DNA of 17,863 bases from Cellvibrionales bacterium (GCA_003492055.1 DMZE01000242.1:1-17863); one strand, 5' to 3'. Positions 8,147 to 15,691 are shown, counted from the stretch's first letter. The notes: a model not told the origin generated them from the letters alone. Made by a program: numbers and translations.

Positions 8147-8278
8147 TAAAAATACTTCTACTTTCTTCAAAAAAAGCCTATTCATTATTCAAATATTGAA
8201 CTCTCTGCTAAGAAATTGTCCGTATATAGGTATAGCATTGTACTATTTATGGGCCTCACACTAAGAGAGATAACCGCA

Positions 8279-8812
8279 ATGATCAAAGCACTCACTTGTT
8301 TTAAGCCAACGCTCGCCATCGTGGCTTTTACACTTATGGCTGCAGCTAATGCCGAGGTTTATCGTGTTGTTGATGCCGAAGGAAAAATTACCTACACAGA
8401 TAATCCTCCAGAAAATAGCCATGACCTAGTCGAAAAAGTGCCTGAGACTGACCCACAGCAAAACATTACGCCAACGCCAGAAAGCCTTCTTGAGAATCAA
8501 CCCGAATGGTTAAAAGAGGCACAAGAAAAGCGCGCGCAAGCCACAAAAAATAAAAATCGTGATAAGCAGATTCAATACCAACAAAATAAAAAAGATTGGC
8601 AGCGCTCACTCAAAACCGCAAAAGCTAATGTTAAAAAAGCTCAGTTGATGTTGGATATAGGTAGCGAACCGACTGAGGGTGATTTTGTCGGTAATGCCGG
8701 TGGTGGCGCAAGACCTTCATCGGATTATTTAAAACGATTAACTTTATTAGAAAAAAATCTTGCTGATGCAAAACGTCATTTGCTTCAAGTCCAGCGCTCT
8801 AAACCAAAGTAG
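8279..8812 (+). CDS. Secreted DUF4124 domain-containing protein
   Basis: A 177-aa exported protein of unknown function. The ATG at 8279 is chosen because AAGAGAG precedes it and a signal peptide follows (hydrophobic 11-22, cleavage likely after AANA, residue 25); the open frame upstream to 8216 lacks support. The DUF4124 domain comes straight after: EVYRVVDAEGKITYTDNPPE, the motif of proteins proposed to bind or sense in the periplasm. Residues from about 75 on are charged and Lys/Gln-rich, probably helical or coiled coil. From memory, a DUF4124 gene sits between glnA and ntrBC in pseudomonads, which fits its presence upstream of ntrB here. No specific role can be assigned. Confidence 0.85.
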   Translation: MIKALTCFKPTLAIVAFTLMAAANAEVYRVVDAEGKITYTDNPPENSHDLVEKVPETDPQQNITPTPESLLENQPEWLKEAQEKRAQATKNKNRDKQIQYQQNKKDWQRSLKTAKANVKKAQLMLDIGSEPTEGDFVGNAGGGARPSSDYLKRLTLLEKNLADAKRHLLQVQRSKPK

Positions 8813-8836
8813 CTTTAGCTATTTTTTAACAGAGCT

Positions 8837-10057
8837 TTAACGTGGTTTCAATAGCAACCGACTATTTTCTTGATTAATTTGAAAGTTAAATGCTTTCAAA
8901 TAATTCATGCCTAATAAGCCATCACCATTATTTTTACTGCCACTATTTTCTAATGTCATAACGACGAACTCCATATTCGGTATTCGGTAGTCGCCTATTT
9001 CAAAAGAAGCGAACTGATAGATAGGCGCCTTTACAACACCCCCTGCAGTATTAATGGTTGCATTGCGAATAAATTCAGGCCCAAGCTGATTTTTAATGCG
9101 GTTAAAATAGTCGGCGGACATAACCGAAATAGATGCCCCTGTATCAATCATTAAACGGATGTTCACACGGTTATCAACAAGCCCACTCACTAAGTAATGC
9201 TCTCGCTGCTGTTCTAATGCAATCGACATGGATTGCAAATCACTTAAGGCAATTATGGCCAATAACGATTTTACTTGTTCAGCGTAATACGCATTAAATT
9301 GTAAGCTATACAATAATGTTTTAGCCTGCGCATATTGTTGTAGCTCTATATGCGCCTTTGCCAACATTAATAAATAAGGGGGATGTTGTGGTTCGTGCCA
9401 AAGTAAGCGCTCAAGAAAGGTAATCATCGGCTGCCAAGCTTTTTGCTCACTTAAGCGCGCAACCTCAGCATCCACTATTTCTGAAATCTCTCGAACAAAA
9501 CGACCTTGTTCAGTAGCCGGTAATTCTTTCATTAACGCATAAAGTGTTTCTAAAGCATTTTCAACTTGCCCAGCAGCTAATTGCCATTGCACCTGTAAAT
9601 AACGCAATGCTTTATCGTATGGCCTTGCTTGAAGCCATGCTTCTGTTAATAATTTTACCGACTCAATTTTATCTTCAAGTAACCATTGCTCTGCGCGGCT
9701 AAGCCATTGCGTTTTTAATTGCCTAGCTAAACTTACCTCATTACTACTCAGCCATTGCCAGCCATCGATGGCTGTATCGAAATCACCAGCAAGAAAAGCA
9801 TCGTTTAAATCCGCCACCAACAATGCTTTATCATTTTTTTTATCGCCAACCCTAAATAAGCTTTCTAACTGGCGTCGCTGACCATTACCACTTTTTATGG
9901 TTGCAGAATCGCCTCGCGGCCTTGCCTTTAAACTGTTCGAGCTTAGACCTAAAGCGCCAGTCATTACTGGCAGACCAATAGACTGGCTAAGCAGTAAATA
10001 AGCGTTAAGGCCCAAAGAAGCCATTAAAAGAACAATTAATAGTGTGTTAGATCGCAT
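8837..10057 (-). CDS. Membrane-anchored retropepsin-like aspartic protease with helical-repeat N-terminal region
   Basis: The 406-aa product has one N-terminal membrane segment (residues 5-25), so the bulk should be periplasmic. Residues about 75-285 are helical and resemble TPR-type repeats (AGDFDTAIDGWQWL, LAAGQVENALETLYALM, YLLMLAKAHIELQQYAQAK). The C-terminal 115 residues form a clan AA aspartic protease domain of the bacterial retropepsin type: LMIDTGASISVMS carries the catalytic Asp305, NTAGG (336-340) is flap-like, and GDGLLGMNYLKAF (378-390) is the conserved hydrophobic-Gly motif. A single catalytic aspartate means it must dimerise. Substrate and pathway are unknown. It converges on the DUF4124 gene (24-bp gap) and diverges from ntrB. 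Confidence 0.85.
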   Translation of the reverse strand: MRSNTLLIVLLMASLGLNAYLLLSQSIGLPVMTGALGLSSNSLKARPRGDSATIKSGNGQRRQLESLFRVGDKKNDKALLVADLNDAFLAGDFDTAIDGWQWLSSNEVSLARQLKTQWLSRAEQWLLEDKIESVKLLTEAWLQARPYDKALRYLQVQWQLAAGQVENALETLYALMKELPATEQGRFVREISEIVDAEVARLSEQKAWQPMITFLERLLWHEPQHPPYLLMLAKAHIELQQYAQAKTLLYSLQFNAYYAEQVKSLLAIIALSDLQSMSIALEQQREHYLVSGLVDNRVNIRLMIDTGASISVMSADYFNRIKNQLGPEFIRNATINTAGGVVKAPIYQFASFEIGDYRIPNMEFVVMTLENSGSKNNGDGLLGMNYLKAFNFQINQENSRLLLKPR

Positions 10058-10156
10058 AAATAGTAAACGTACCTGTTTATAAACCTACCTGTGTATAAAA
10101 GAGCCATTGGCTTGAAAGAGCCGCTAGCTTACAACAGCTTCAACAAACATGACCCT

Positions 10157-10186
10157 AAAAACGCCACGATTTAGCGTTTTTTATTT
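10157..10186. terminator. Hairpin with flanking T-tracts, probably bidirectional
   Basis: AAAAACGC (10157-10164) pairs with GCGTTTTT (10174-10181) around a 9-nt loop, followed by T-ATTTT on the plus strand and preceded by an A-run that becomes a T-run on the minus strand. Its place between divergent genes is unusual for a terminator, as neither annotated neighbour reads into it. Confidence 0.6.
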
Positions 10187-10239
10187 TACGTTGGCTCTCG
10201 CCTCTCTGCCATGGAGCAAAATTAAAGCAATCAATTAGT

Positions 10240-10254
10240 GCACCATGGTGGTGC
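10240..10254 (+). promoter_or_regulatory. NtrC binding site upstream of ntrB
   Basis: GCACCATGGTGGTGC matches the NtrC consensus GCACYA-N3-TGGTGC at every defined position. It sits where a -35 element would be for a -10 like TACACT (10261-10266, 17-bp spacer from 10238-10243). This suits NtrC autorepression, as at the E. coli glnL promoter. Confidence 0.8.
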
Positions 10255-10291
10255 AAGAGCTACACTAGACTCAATAAGTATTTAAAAAAAA

Positions 10292-10317
10292 GCCATAAGG
10301 CAGCAGCGGCCTTTTTT
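10292..10317 (+). terminator. Terminator-like hairpin in the ntrB leader
   Basis: GCC (10292-10294) and GGC (10308-10310) close a hairpin that continues through the A-run before and the CTTTTTTT tract after, with one mismatch. GC content of the stem is modest. It lies after the NtrC-controlled promoter candidate and before ntrB, so it may end a short leader transcript or attenuate ntrBC. Confidence 0.5.
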
Positions 10318-10426
10318 TATATCGAGCCTTTAACTTATAAATCATTGTTTTATAACTGTTTTTTATAAAATTCAAATAATGCCCCAATATCGGCATTTTG
10401 CGCACGATTCTTGCTATGACTATATT

Positions 10427-11512
10427 ATGATTTCAGAACAACTACATACACGATTACTTGAGAACCTCAGCACAGCCATTCTACTATTGGATGACCAGCT
10501 GCACCTGAGCCATATTAATGCTGCAGCTGAAATTTTGCTGGGGCTAAGTGGTAATCGACATATTGGCGAACCCATTAAAAAGTTACTAATGGCTGCCGAC
10601 TCGACCGTTGTGACTTTACAAGAAACACTAGCTTCAGGACGACCCCATACGCAACGTGAAGCAATATTGACGACGAGTACGGGTAGCAAGATTACTAAAA
10701 CAACTGTTGATTATACGATTACACCGATTGAAGACATTCCTGGCAGCGCATTGATTGTTGAAATTCAACCTATTGATCGTCTGTTACGTATTAGCCGTGA
10801 AGAAACACTTTTTTCTGCACAAGAATCAACGCATGCTTTATTAAAAGGTATGGCACATGAAATCAAAAACCCATTGGGTGGTTTGCGCGGCGCAGCGCAA
10901 CTGTTAGAACGTGAACTAAACGATGAGAATTTAAAAGAATATACACAAGTTATTATTAGTGAGGCAGATCGTTTAAGAAATTTAGTCGATCGTATGCTTG
11001 GGCCAGCAAAGCCGCAAAGTCTCTCGACAACCAATATTCATGAAGTGTTAGAACGCGTGCGTCAATTGACCGAAGCAGATGCCGGTGATCGTATTAGTAT
11101 CGTCCGCGACTATGACCCAAGCATTCCAAATTTCCTTGCTGATCCAGAGCGCTTAATTCAAGCCGCACTGAATATTACTTGTAATGCAACACAGGCATTA
11201 CAGACAAAACCCGATGATGGCAACAAGCCACAAATTACTATTTCTAGTCGTGTTATTCGTCAATTTACTATCGGTGGTCATAACCATAAATTAGTTTGCC
11301 GAATCGACATTAGAGATAACGGCCCGGGCATTTCCGACGACATTCGAGACAAAATTTTTATTCCCATGGTCAGTGGTCACGCAAGTAACTCTGGTCTTGG
11401 CTTATCTATTGCGCAATCTATCGTCAACCAACACCATGGTTTAATCGCGTTTTCTAGCGATGTTGGCGATACCTGCTTTTCAATTTTTTTGCCGCTACAA
11501 GTTAGCGGTTAA
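10427..11512 (+). CDS. ntrB: Nitrogen regulation sensor histidine kinase NtrB (NR-II)
   Basis: NtrB is the cytoplasmic kinase/phosphatase that, under PII control, phosphorylates NtrC when nitrogen is scarce. Start ATG 10427 is preferred over 10379 because the resulting N-terminus MISEQLHTRLLENLSTAILL matches the start of the family PAS domain; neither has a good ribosome site. The 361-aa product has PAS (about 5-115, ILLLDDQLHLSHINAAAEIL), the H-box GMAHEIKNPLGGLRGAAQLL with phosphorylated His144, the N-box NITCNATQAL (about 249-258), G1 DNGPGI (297-302) and G2 NSGLGLSIAQS (321-331). There is no membrane segment, as expected. It is 14 bp from ntrC and co-transcribed with it. Confidence 0.95.
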   Translation: MISEQLHTRLLENLSTAILLLDDQLHLSHINAAAEILLGLSGNRHIGEPIKKLLMAADSTVVTLQETLASGRPHTQREAILTTSTGSKITKTTVDYTITPIEDIPGSALIVEIQPIDRLLRISREETLFSAQESTHALLKGMAHEIKNPLGGLRGAAQLLERELNDENLKEYTQVIISEADRLRNLVDRMLGPAKPQSLSTTNIHEVLERVRQLTEADAGDRISIVRDYDPSIPNFLADPERLIQAALNITCNATQALQTKPDDGNKPQITISSRVIRQFTIGGHNHKLVCRIDIRDNGPGISDDIRDKIFIPMVSGHASNSGLGLSIAQSIVNQHHGLIAFSSDVGDTCFSIFLPLQVSG

Positions 11513-11526
11513 CCGGAGATTTCAAT

Positions 11527-12867
11527 ATGTCAAAAGCAAACAATGTGTGGATTGTTGATGATGACAAATCCATTCGCTGGGTTTTAGAAAGAGCACTTTC
11601 GCGCTCAGGCATGAACGTTGATGTATTCACTGATGCTGAAGCATTATTAACGCGTTTAGAATCGGATGTTCCCGATGTTATTGTCAGTGATATTCGCATG
11701 CCAGGTATCGATGGCTTAGAAATGCTTGCTAAAATTGTAGAGCTGCATCCTAAGTTACCCGTCATTATTACGACTGCTCATTCAGATCTCGATAACGCTG
11801 TTTCTTCTTATCAACGTGGCGCTTTTGAATATCTACCTAAGCCTTTTGATATTGATGATGCGGTGGCGATGACACGCCGAGCACTTGATTACGCCGATGA
11901 AAATGACAAGGGTGCAATTGATACTTCAGCCAATGTGCCGACAGAAATGATTGGTCAAGCGCCGGCAATGCAAGAAGTATTTCGCGCTATTGGTCGTTTA
12001 TCGCAATCGAATATTAATGTCTTAATTAATGGTGAATCCGGCACGGGTAAAGAATTAGTCGCTAAGGCTTTACATCAACACAGTCCTCGTCGTGACAATG
12101 CATTTATCGCATTAAATATGGCGGCTATACCTAAAGACTTAGTTGAATCAGAATTGTTTGGCCATGAGAAAGGTGCATTTACCGGTGCTGCGCAACAGCG
12201 CATCGGTCGGTTTGAACAAGCAAACCACGGCACGCTATTTCTCGATGAAATTGCCGACCTACCTCTCAGTCACCAGGTTAAATTACTGCGTTTTTTACAG
12301 GAGGGCAGCATTGACCCGGTGGGCTCTCATAAGCCCAAGCAGGTAGATGTGCGCGTACTCGCCGCCTCTCATGTAAAGCTAGAGGAGGCCGTGAGTGCCG
12401 GAAAATTTCGCGAAGATCTGTTTTTTCGCCTCAATGTGCTGAACCTTCACTCGCCGCGACTGGCCGAGCGCAAAGACGATATTGAACTACTGGCCTACCA
12501 CTATTTACGCTTATTTCTCGCTAGCATGGTCAGCCCAGCGCGGGACTTTTCCGGCGATGCCCTGATCGCACTAAAATGTCACAGCTGGTCTGGCAATGTC
12601 AGGGAGCTAATGAACCGAATCCAAAAAGCCCTGGTTATGTGTGACGGAAACCTTCTGGAGCCAGAAGACCTTGGATTAAATAACCCACCGACTCGCACTA
12701 ATGCTGAAGTAATAGATCTTGAGTCAGTCCGTGAGGCAGCAGAAAAAAAAGCCCTTAAAAATGCCTTAGATCATGCTGATAATAATATTTCCAAAGCAGC
12801 GCGAGCACTCTCTGTGTCGCGCATGACTCTCTACCGCTTGCTCGACAAACATAAACTCAGAGTTTGA
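11527..12867 (+). CDS. ntrC: Sigma-54-dependent response regulator, NtrC-like front with a different activator's rear (apparent chimera)
   Basis: Residues 1-120 are an NtrC receiver: DDDKSIRWVLERAL, SDIRMPG with phosphoacceptor Asp55, TAHSDLD, LPKPFDID. The AAA+ domain begins as NtrC, with Walker A GESGTGKE (168-175), ESELFGHEKGAFTGA including the sigma-54 contact loop, and GRFEQANHGTLFLDEI (227-242). After that the match to NtrC fades: LPLSHQVKLLRFLQEGSIDP, LAERKDDIELLAYHYL, SWSGNVRELMNRIQKALVMC and the terminal helix-turn-helix SKAARALSVSRMTLYRLL resemble another activator family (VpsR-like from memory), and the conserved NtrC end (GWGRNTLTRKLKEL in E. coli) is missing. Length is 446 aa versus about 470 for NtrC. 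A good GGAG ribosome site lies 14 bp after ntrB. As it stands the reading frame is intact and should be a functional AAA+ activator, but its DNA target is uncertain. Confidence 0.85.
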   Translation: MSKANNVWIVDDDKSIRWVLERALSRSGMNVDVFTDAEALLTRLESDVPDVIVSDIRMPGIDGLEMLAKIVELHPKLPVIITTAHSDLDNAVSSYQRGAFEYLPKPFDIDDAVAMTRRALDYADENDKGAIDTSANVPTEMIGQAPAMQEVFRAIGRLSQSNINVLINGESGTGKELVAKALHQHSPRRDNAFIALNMAAIPKDLVESELFGHEKGAFTGAAQQRIGRFEQANHGTLFLDEIADLPLSHQVKLLRFLQEGSIDPVGSHKPKQVDVRVLAASHVKLEEAVSAGKFREDLFFRLNVLNLHSPRLAERKDDIELLAYHYLRLFLASMVSPARDFSGDALIALKCHSWSGNVRELMNRIQKALVMCDGNLLEPEDLGLNNPPTRTNAEVIDLESVREAAEKKALKNALDHADNNISKAARALSVSRMTLYRLLDKHKLRV

Positions 12868-12904
12868 TTCTTAGCATTAAAATAAACTCGACATTTTCTA
12901 TTTC

Positions 12905-12934
12905 TTGGTTTTAGTTTCTGCCCAATAAAACCAA
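12905..12934. promoter_or_regulatory. 9-bp inverted repeat, candidate enhancer site of the amyloid promoter
   Basis: TTGGTTTTA (12905-12913) and TAAAACCAA (12926-12934) are perfect arms around 12 bases. The centre lies near -197 relative to the inferred sigma-54 start, within the usual range for activator sites. It could instead be a weak hairpin at the end of the upstream message. Confidence 0.4.
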
Positions 12935-12983
12935 CTGAATCACTGTCTCATACCTGTTACGTCTGTAGATAGCCGCAAACAAA

Positions 12984-13018
12984 AAAACTGTAACGCTACA
13001 GCGACAGTTTTATTTTAT
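12984..13018 (+). terminator. Rho-independent terminator after the activator gene
   Basis: AAAACTGT (12984-12991) pairs with ACAGTTTT (13004-13011) around a 12-nt loop and is followed by ATTTTATT. It should insulate ntrBC from the amyloid operon. Confidence 0.75.
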
Positions 13019-13090
13019 TGCCCTGAAAACCTCAGATTATATTTCTTCAAAAATACTATATCCCATTTTATATCAATGACTTACCTGAAT

Positions 13091-13106
13091 TGGCATAGAG
13101 CTTGCT
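13091..13106 (+). promoter_or_regulatory. Sigma-54 (-24/-12) promoter of the amyloid operon
   Basis: TGGCATAGAGCTTGCT differs from the consensus TGGCAC-N5-TTGCW at a single defined position, with GG (13092-13093) and GC (13104-13105) exactly 10 bases apart. Transcription would start near 13117, about 75 nt before the first operon gene. An AAA+ activator is therefore required; the gene just upstream encodes one. RpoN control of fap operons has been reported in Pseudomonas, as far as I recall. Confidence 0.82.
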
Positions 13107-13192
13107 AACCCTAAAACACGGATGAGAAATCAACTCATAATGATAATGGACTTCTGGAAAAAGTTTTATCAGCAAACAGGGAATGTTTATAA

Positions 13193-13885
13193 ATGAAAAA
13201 TAATATGCACTATAAGAAAACCATTCAATGCAGCCTTAACAGTATTTTAGCGGTGACTATAGGCTTAGCCGTTGGTGTCGCCAAAGCAGATGATCTAAAT
13301 AGTCAAATACAGCTAACAACAATTTCACAGTCAACGATTGGCGAAGATGCTCTCAGCGGCATGGCTGGTATTAGCGCAATTAATATCAGTGCAGGAGACA
13401 GTAACCTACAGCAAAATTCCGCGGCTATTGCGGTCTCGAGTAACGGCGGTTTCAGTGCCTCTACAGTCAAGCCCTCACAGATAAACCAATTCAACAGCTC
13501 AGTACAAGATAGTGGCGCAGGGCAAGCCCTGATCGGTGAGATTTTACCCGGCGCATTCAACAACGGGGTCGGCATAGTCATGATCAACCAGTCCAGCGGC
13601 ACGGGCAACAGCCAATTCAATGGTGCCGCTATTGCCATTGGCGCGCCGGGATCCTTTGCCGCAGTTGAACTGGGCGACCTGGAACTGGCCTCACATGTCT
13701 CTTCGGTCGACAGCGCGCTTCAGAGCAAACTGGCAGATAACCCCGATGGACCCGAAATGAATGCAGTGCTAGCGGATGACACTTTCCGCAACTCACAGGG
13801 GATTGTGCAAATTAATCAGGTGGTCGGCAACGGCAACCGAACCGTTAACGCTCTGTCGATGAGCTTACAAATTCAGTCCCAGTGA
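13193..13885 (+). CDS. FapA/FapB-like small functional-amyloid component, secreted
   Basis: A 230-aa exported protein with cleavage likely after VAKA (residue 32). The mature part contains three imperfect copies of a Fap-type motif: AGISAINISAGDSNLQQN (58-75) followed by SAAIAVS, GVGIVMINQSSGTGNSQFNG (125-144) followed by AAIAIG, and SQGIVQINQVVGNGNRTVNA (201-220) followed by LSMSL. Each is a Gly-Asn/Gln beta-arc pattern ending in alternating hydrophobics. The only cysteine lies in the signal peptide. In Pseudomonas fapA (periplasmic modulator) and fapB (minor fibre subunit/nucleator) precede fapC; only one gene is present here, and its repeats favour a FapB-like role. It follows the sigma-54 promoter and has an AGGGAA ribosome site about 11 bases from the ATG. 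Confidence 0.65.
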   Translation: MKNNMHYKKTIQCSLNSILAVTIGLAVGVAKADDLNSQIQLTTISQSTIGEDALSGMAGISAINISAGDSNLQQNSAAIAVSSNGGFSASTVKPSQINQFNSSVQDSGAGQALIGEILPGAFNNGVGIVMINQSSGTGNSQFNGAAIAIGAPGSFAAVELGDLELASHVSSVDSALQSKLADNPDGPEMNAVLADDTFRNSQGIVQINQVVGNGNRTVNALSMSLQIQSQ

Positions 13886-13932
13886 ATCCACTGAGTTACT
13901 GGGACCGAAATGGAGGTGCAGTAACACTGCAC
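13876..13932 (+). promoter_or_regulatory. Two intercistronic hairpins before the large amyloid gene
   Basis: GTCCCAGT (13876-13883) pairs with ACTGGGAC (13898-13905), 8 bp overlapping the stop codon of the preceding gene, and GTGCAG (13916-13921) pairs with CTGCAC (13927-13932) around TAACA. Neither has a T-run, so they are more likely to protect or mark a processing site in the mRNA ahead of the amyloid gene than to terminate. Confidence 0.5.
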
Positions 13933-13970
13933 AGCAGTAGCAAACCAAAACCTATCAGGAGAAATATCCT

Positions 13971-15656
13971 ATGAAAATGAAACCATTACCACTGGCCTTG
14001 GCCATAAGCTCTGTGCTTGGTCTGTCAATGGCGACTTATGCAGATGACAGCGATGGCGGGAAAGATCGTGGCCCAGATTCCGACGTTGAGATTAATAAAG
14101 AGATCAATGTCTATGAGGACCATTATTTCAGCAGCGACATTCAAGCATTGGGGTTAATCCTTATTGACTCAAAGTCCACAGCGGTTTCTGAAGTGAACCA
14201 GAAGAGCGCTGAGAACCAAGTCTACAATGGTAGCGAAACCACCAACACAGCCAGTGCTGGTGACAATGTACTGAATGGCGCCACAGGTAACATTGGGCTT
14301 AACGTTGCGGCTGGCGATAACAATGTGCAGCAGAATTCGACTGCCATCGCCGCTTCACAATCCCAGGGCACTGAGATCAATTTTGATTTTGACTTCAGTA
14401 CCGGAGAGAGTGTCAGCAACAGCAATGTCTATGATCAGTCCGCCAGTGAAGCTGCTGCCTATGAGCATTCAGTATCAGCCAGTCGCAGCCAGAGTCATAC
14501 CAAGAGCGGCACGGTTGATTACACCAAGACAACTGATAGCACAACTAACTGGGAAGCTGAGTACGGCGCCTTTGAAAAGCACCTGGATATCAATGGCAAT
14601 GGCGATCTATCGCTGAGTAAAAGCAAGCAGAGCAGCCAATCAGACGATGGAGCGGGCAATACTTCAAGTAACTCATCACTGGAAATTGATGTGGATGGCG
14701 ATATTGTCCTCGACGCTCACGGGCACGGAAGCCACAAGCAGGTAAATGCCTCAGGGACTAAAACCAGCAATGGTGAGTTGAACAAAAATGCCACCTGGTC
14801 GAGCACCCATGAGGCCAATGAAGAATACTCCGAGTCTGCGAGCTACAGTCAGGAAGCCTCTGCAAGCAGCCATCATGACGATTCCTATGATCGCTCTTAC
14901 AGCATGAATGCCAGCATCGACGCCACTTTAGTATTTGGTGGAGCAGCGGACGCTGAGACCTTCTCTAATCAGGTCGCGGCTTACAACAGCACCTACAGCT
15001 ATGGCACCACTAATGATGCCAGCTTGGGTGGCAATGCAGGTCAGGATGCGGCGGGTAATATTGGCATTAATATCGCTGCCGGCGATAACAATGTTCAGGC
15101 TAACCAGCTAGCTCTGGCATCTGCCAGTGGCGCACTGGCCACTGCAACGGCCTCTTCAAACCAAGCAGCCTATGGCAATTACACCAGCAACGAGCCGGTC
15201 AGAGATACCATTGTTAACAGAGTCGATGTTGCTCTTAGCGGCGACGGATCCGGAACCTACAACGGTACCTCCGATCAAGTTGGCGATGTCTATCTGGATA
15301 CCTGGTCAGGTGAGACTCATCCTGGTGGTGACAACACGGGCCATATCGATGTGGATAACCAGGCTCAGGGTGCGCAGGATCCCAATGGCGACGGCGGAGC
15401 ATTCCTGTTCTCCGAGGCCGGCGTGATCGATCTCGACAATATCAGCCTTGGCGGACAGATCACCTATACACAGACTATCTACAAAGCACATAGCAACAAC
15501 GCTTCAGTGGGTAGCAATGTATTGGCCGGTGCCTCTGGCAATATTGGTCTCAACGTAGCAGCGGGTACTAACAATGTGCAGGGCAATGCTCTGGCAATTG
15601 CTAACGTCAGTGTTCCAGTAGCGCCTCCTGGTGGTGGCGGTGGCGGCGAGCAGTAA
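13971..15656 (+). CDS. fapC: FapC-like major functional-amyloid fibre protein with three spaced repeats
   Basis: A 561-aa secreted protein with a strong AGGAG ribosome site and a signal peptide cleaved after ATYA (residue 24). Three repeats stand out: R1 97-129 (core GNIGLNVAAGDNNVQ), R2 353-385 (GNIGINIAAGDNNVQ) and R3 514-546 (GNIGLNVAAGTNNVQ), each ending in an AIA-like hydrophobic run. They are separated by a linker of 223 residues, rich in Ser, Asp, Asn, Lys and His, and one of 128 residues. Three R-repeats with divergent linkers is the known FapC design, where the repeats stack as the amyloid core. At 561 aa it is about twice the usual length in Pseudomonas (about 250-350, some longer), mostly from linker 1. 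There is no cysteine at all, unlike FapC with its C-terminal CxxC. The end is a Gly-rich tail (PPGGGGGGEQ). Automated annotation may call it adhesin or heme utilization protein. Confidence 0.72.
   Translation: MKMKPLPLALAISSVLGLSMATYADDSDGGKDRGPDSDVEINKEINVYEDHYFSSDIQALGLILIDSKSTAVSEVNQKSAENQVYNGSETTNTASAGDNVLNGATGNIGLNVAAGDNNVQQNSTAIAASQSQGTEINFDFDFSTGESVSNSNVYDQSASEAAAYEHSVSASRSQSHTKSGTVDYTKTTDSTTNWEAEYGAFEKHLDINGNGDLSLSKSKQSSQSDDGAGNTSSNSSLEIDVDGDIVLDAHGHGSHKQVNASGTKTSNGELNKNATWSSTHEANEEYSESASYSQEASASSHHDDSYDRSYSMNASIDATLVFGGAADAETFSNQVAAYNSTYSYGTTNDASLGGNAGQDAAGNIGINIAAGDNNVQANQLALASASGALATATASSNQAAYGNYTSNEPVRDTIVNRVDVALSGDGSGTYNGTSDQVGDVYLDTWSGETHPGGDNTGHIDVDNQAQGAQDPNGDGGAFLFSEAGVIDLDNISLGGQITYTQTIYKAHSNNASVGSNVLAGASGNIGLNVAAGTNNVQGNALAIANVSVPVAPPGGGGGGEQ
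14259..15608 (+). repeat. Three Fap repeats R1-R3 inside the amyloid gene
   Basis: The 33-codon units lie at 14259-14357, 15027-15125 and 15510-15608. At the protein level about two thirds of positions agree between units, with the core GNIG-(L/I)-N-(V/I)-AAG-x-NNVQ-x-N invariant; at the DNA level they have diverged in third positions. This argues for old duplication kept by selection, not recent expansion. Confidence 0.8.
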
Positions 15657-15691
15657 GTAAGCGCTCGTATTTCACAATGCAGCTAAAACTG

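Larger units (their letters stand above)
10058..10426. other. Protease-ntrB divergent intergenic region
   Basis: No protein gene is visible. In order it holds a bidirectional hairpin with T-tracts (10157-10181), an NtrC box (10240-10254), a possible -10 hexamer TACACT (10261-10266) partly controlled by that box, and a second terminator-like hairpin (10292-10317) ahead of ntrB. The segment from the NtrC box to the second hairpin could yield a short RNA of roughly 50-60 nt. An AT-rich stretch (10318-10426) leads into ntrB. Confidence 0.65.
12868..13192. other. Regulatory region between the activator gene and the amyloid operon
   Basis: No gene is visible in these 325 bases. They hold a 9-bp inverted repeat (12905-12934), a Rho-independent terminator (12984-13018), a near-consensus sigma-54 promoter (13091-13106) and a leader of about 75 nt containing ATGAG (13122-13126) paired with CTCAT (13134-13138). 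Confidence 0.75.

Noticed and set aside
8806..8830. Terminator between the DUF4124 gene and the convergent protease gene (TAGCT-TT-AGCTA then T6)
   Set aside because: The loop would be only two bases, so the stem cannot fully form; the T-run may still aid release but I do not call it.
13068..13085. A FleQ box (TCAATGAC half) near the amyloid promoter
   Set aside because: Only one weak half-site is visible and it overlaps no second arm at proper distance.
15127..15491. Overlapping open frames on both strands inside the amyloid gene
   Set aside because: They arise from the repetitive, low-stop composition of the main gene and have no ribosome site, signal or family resemblance.
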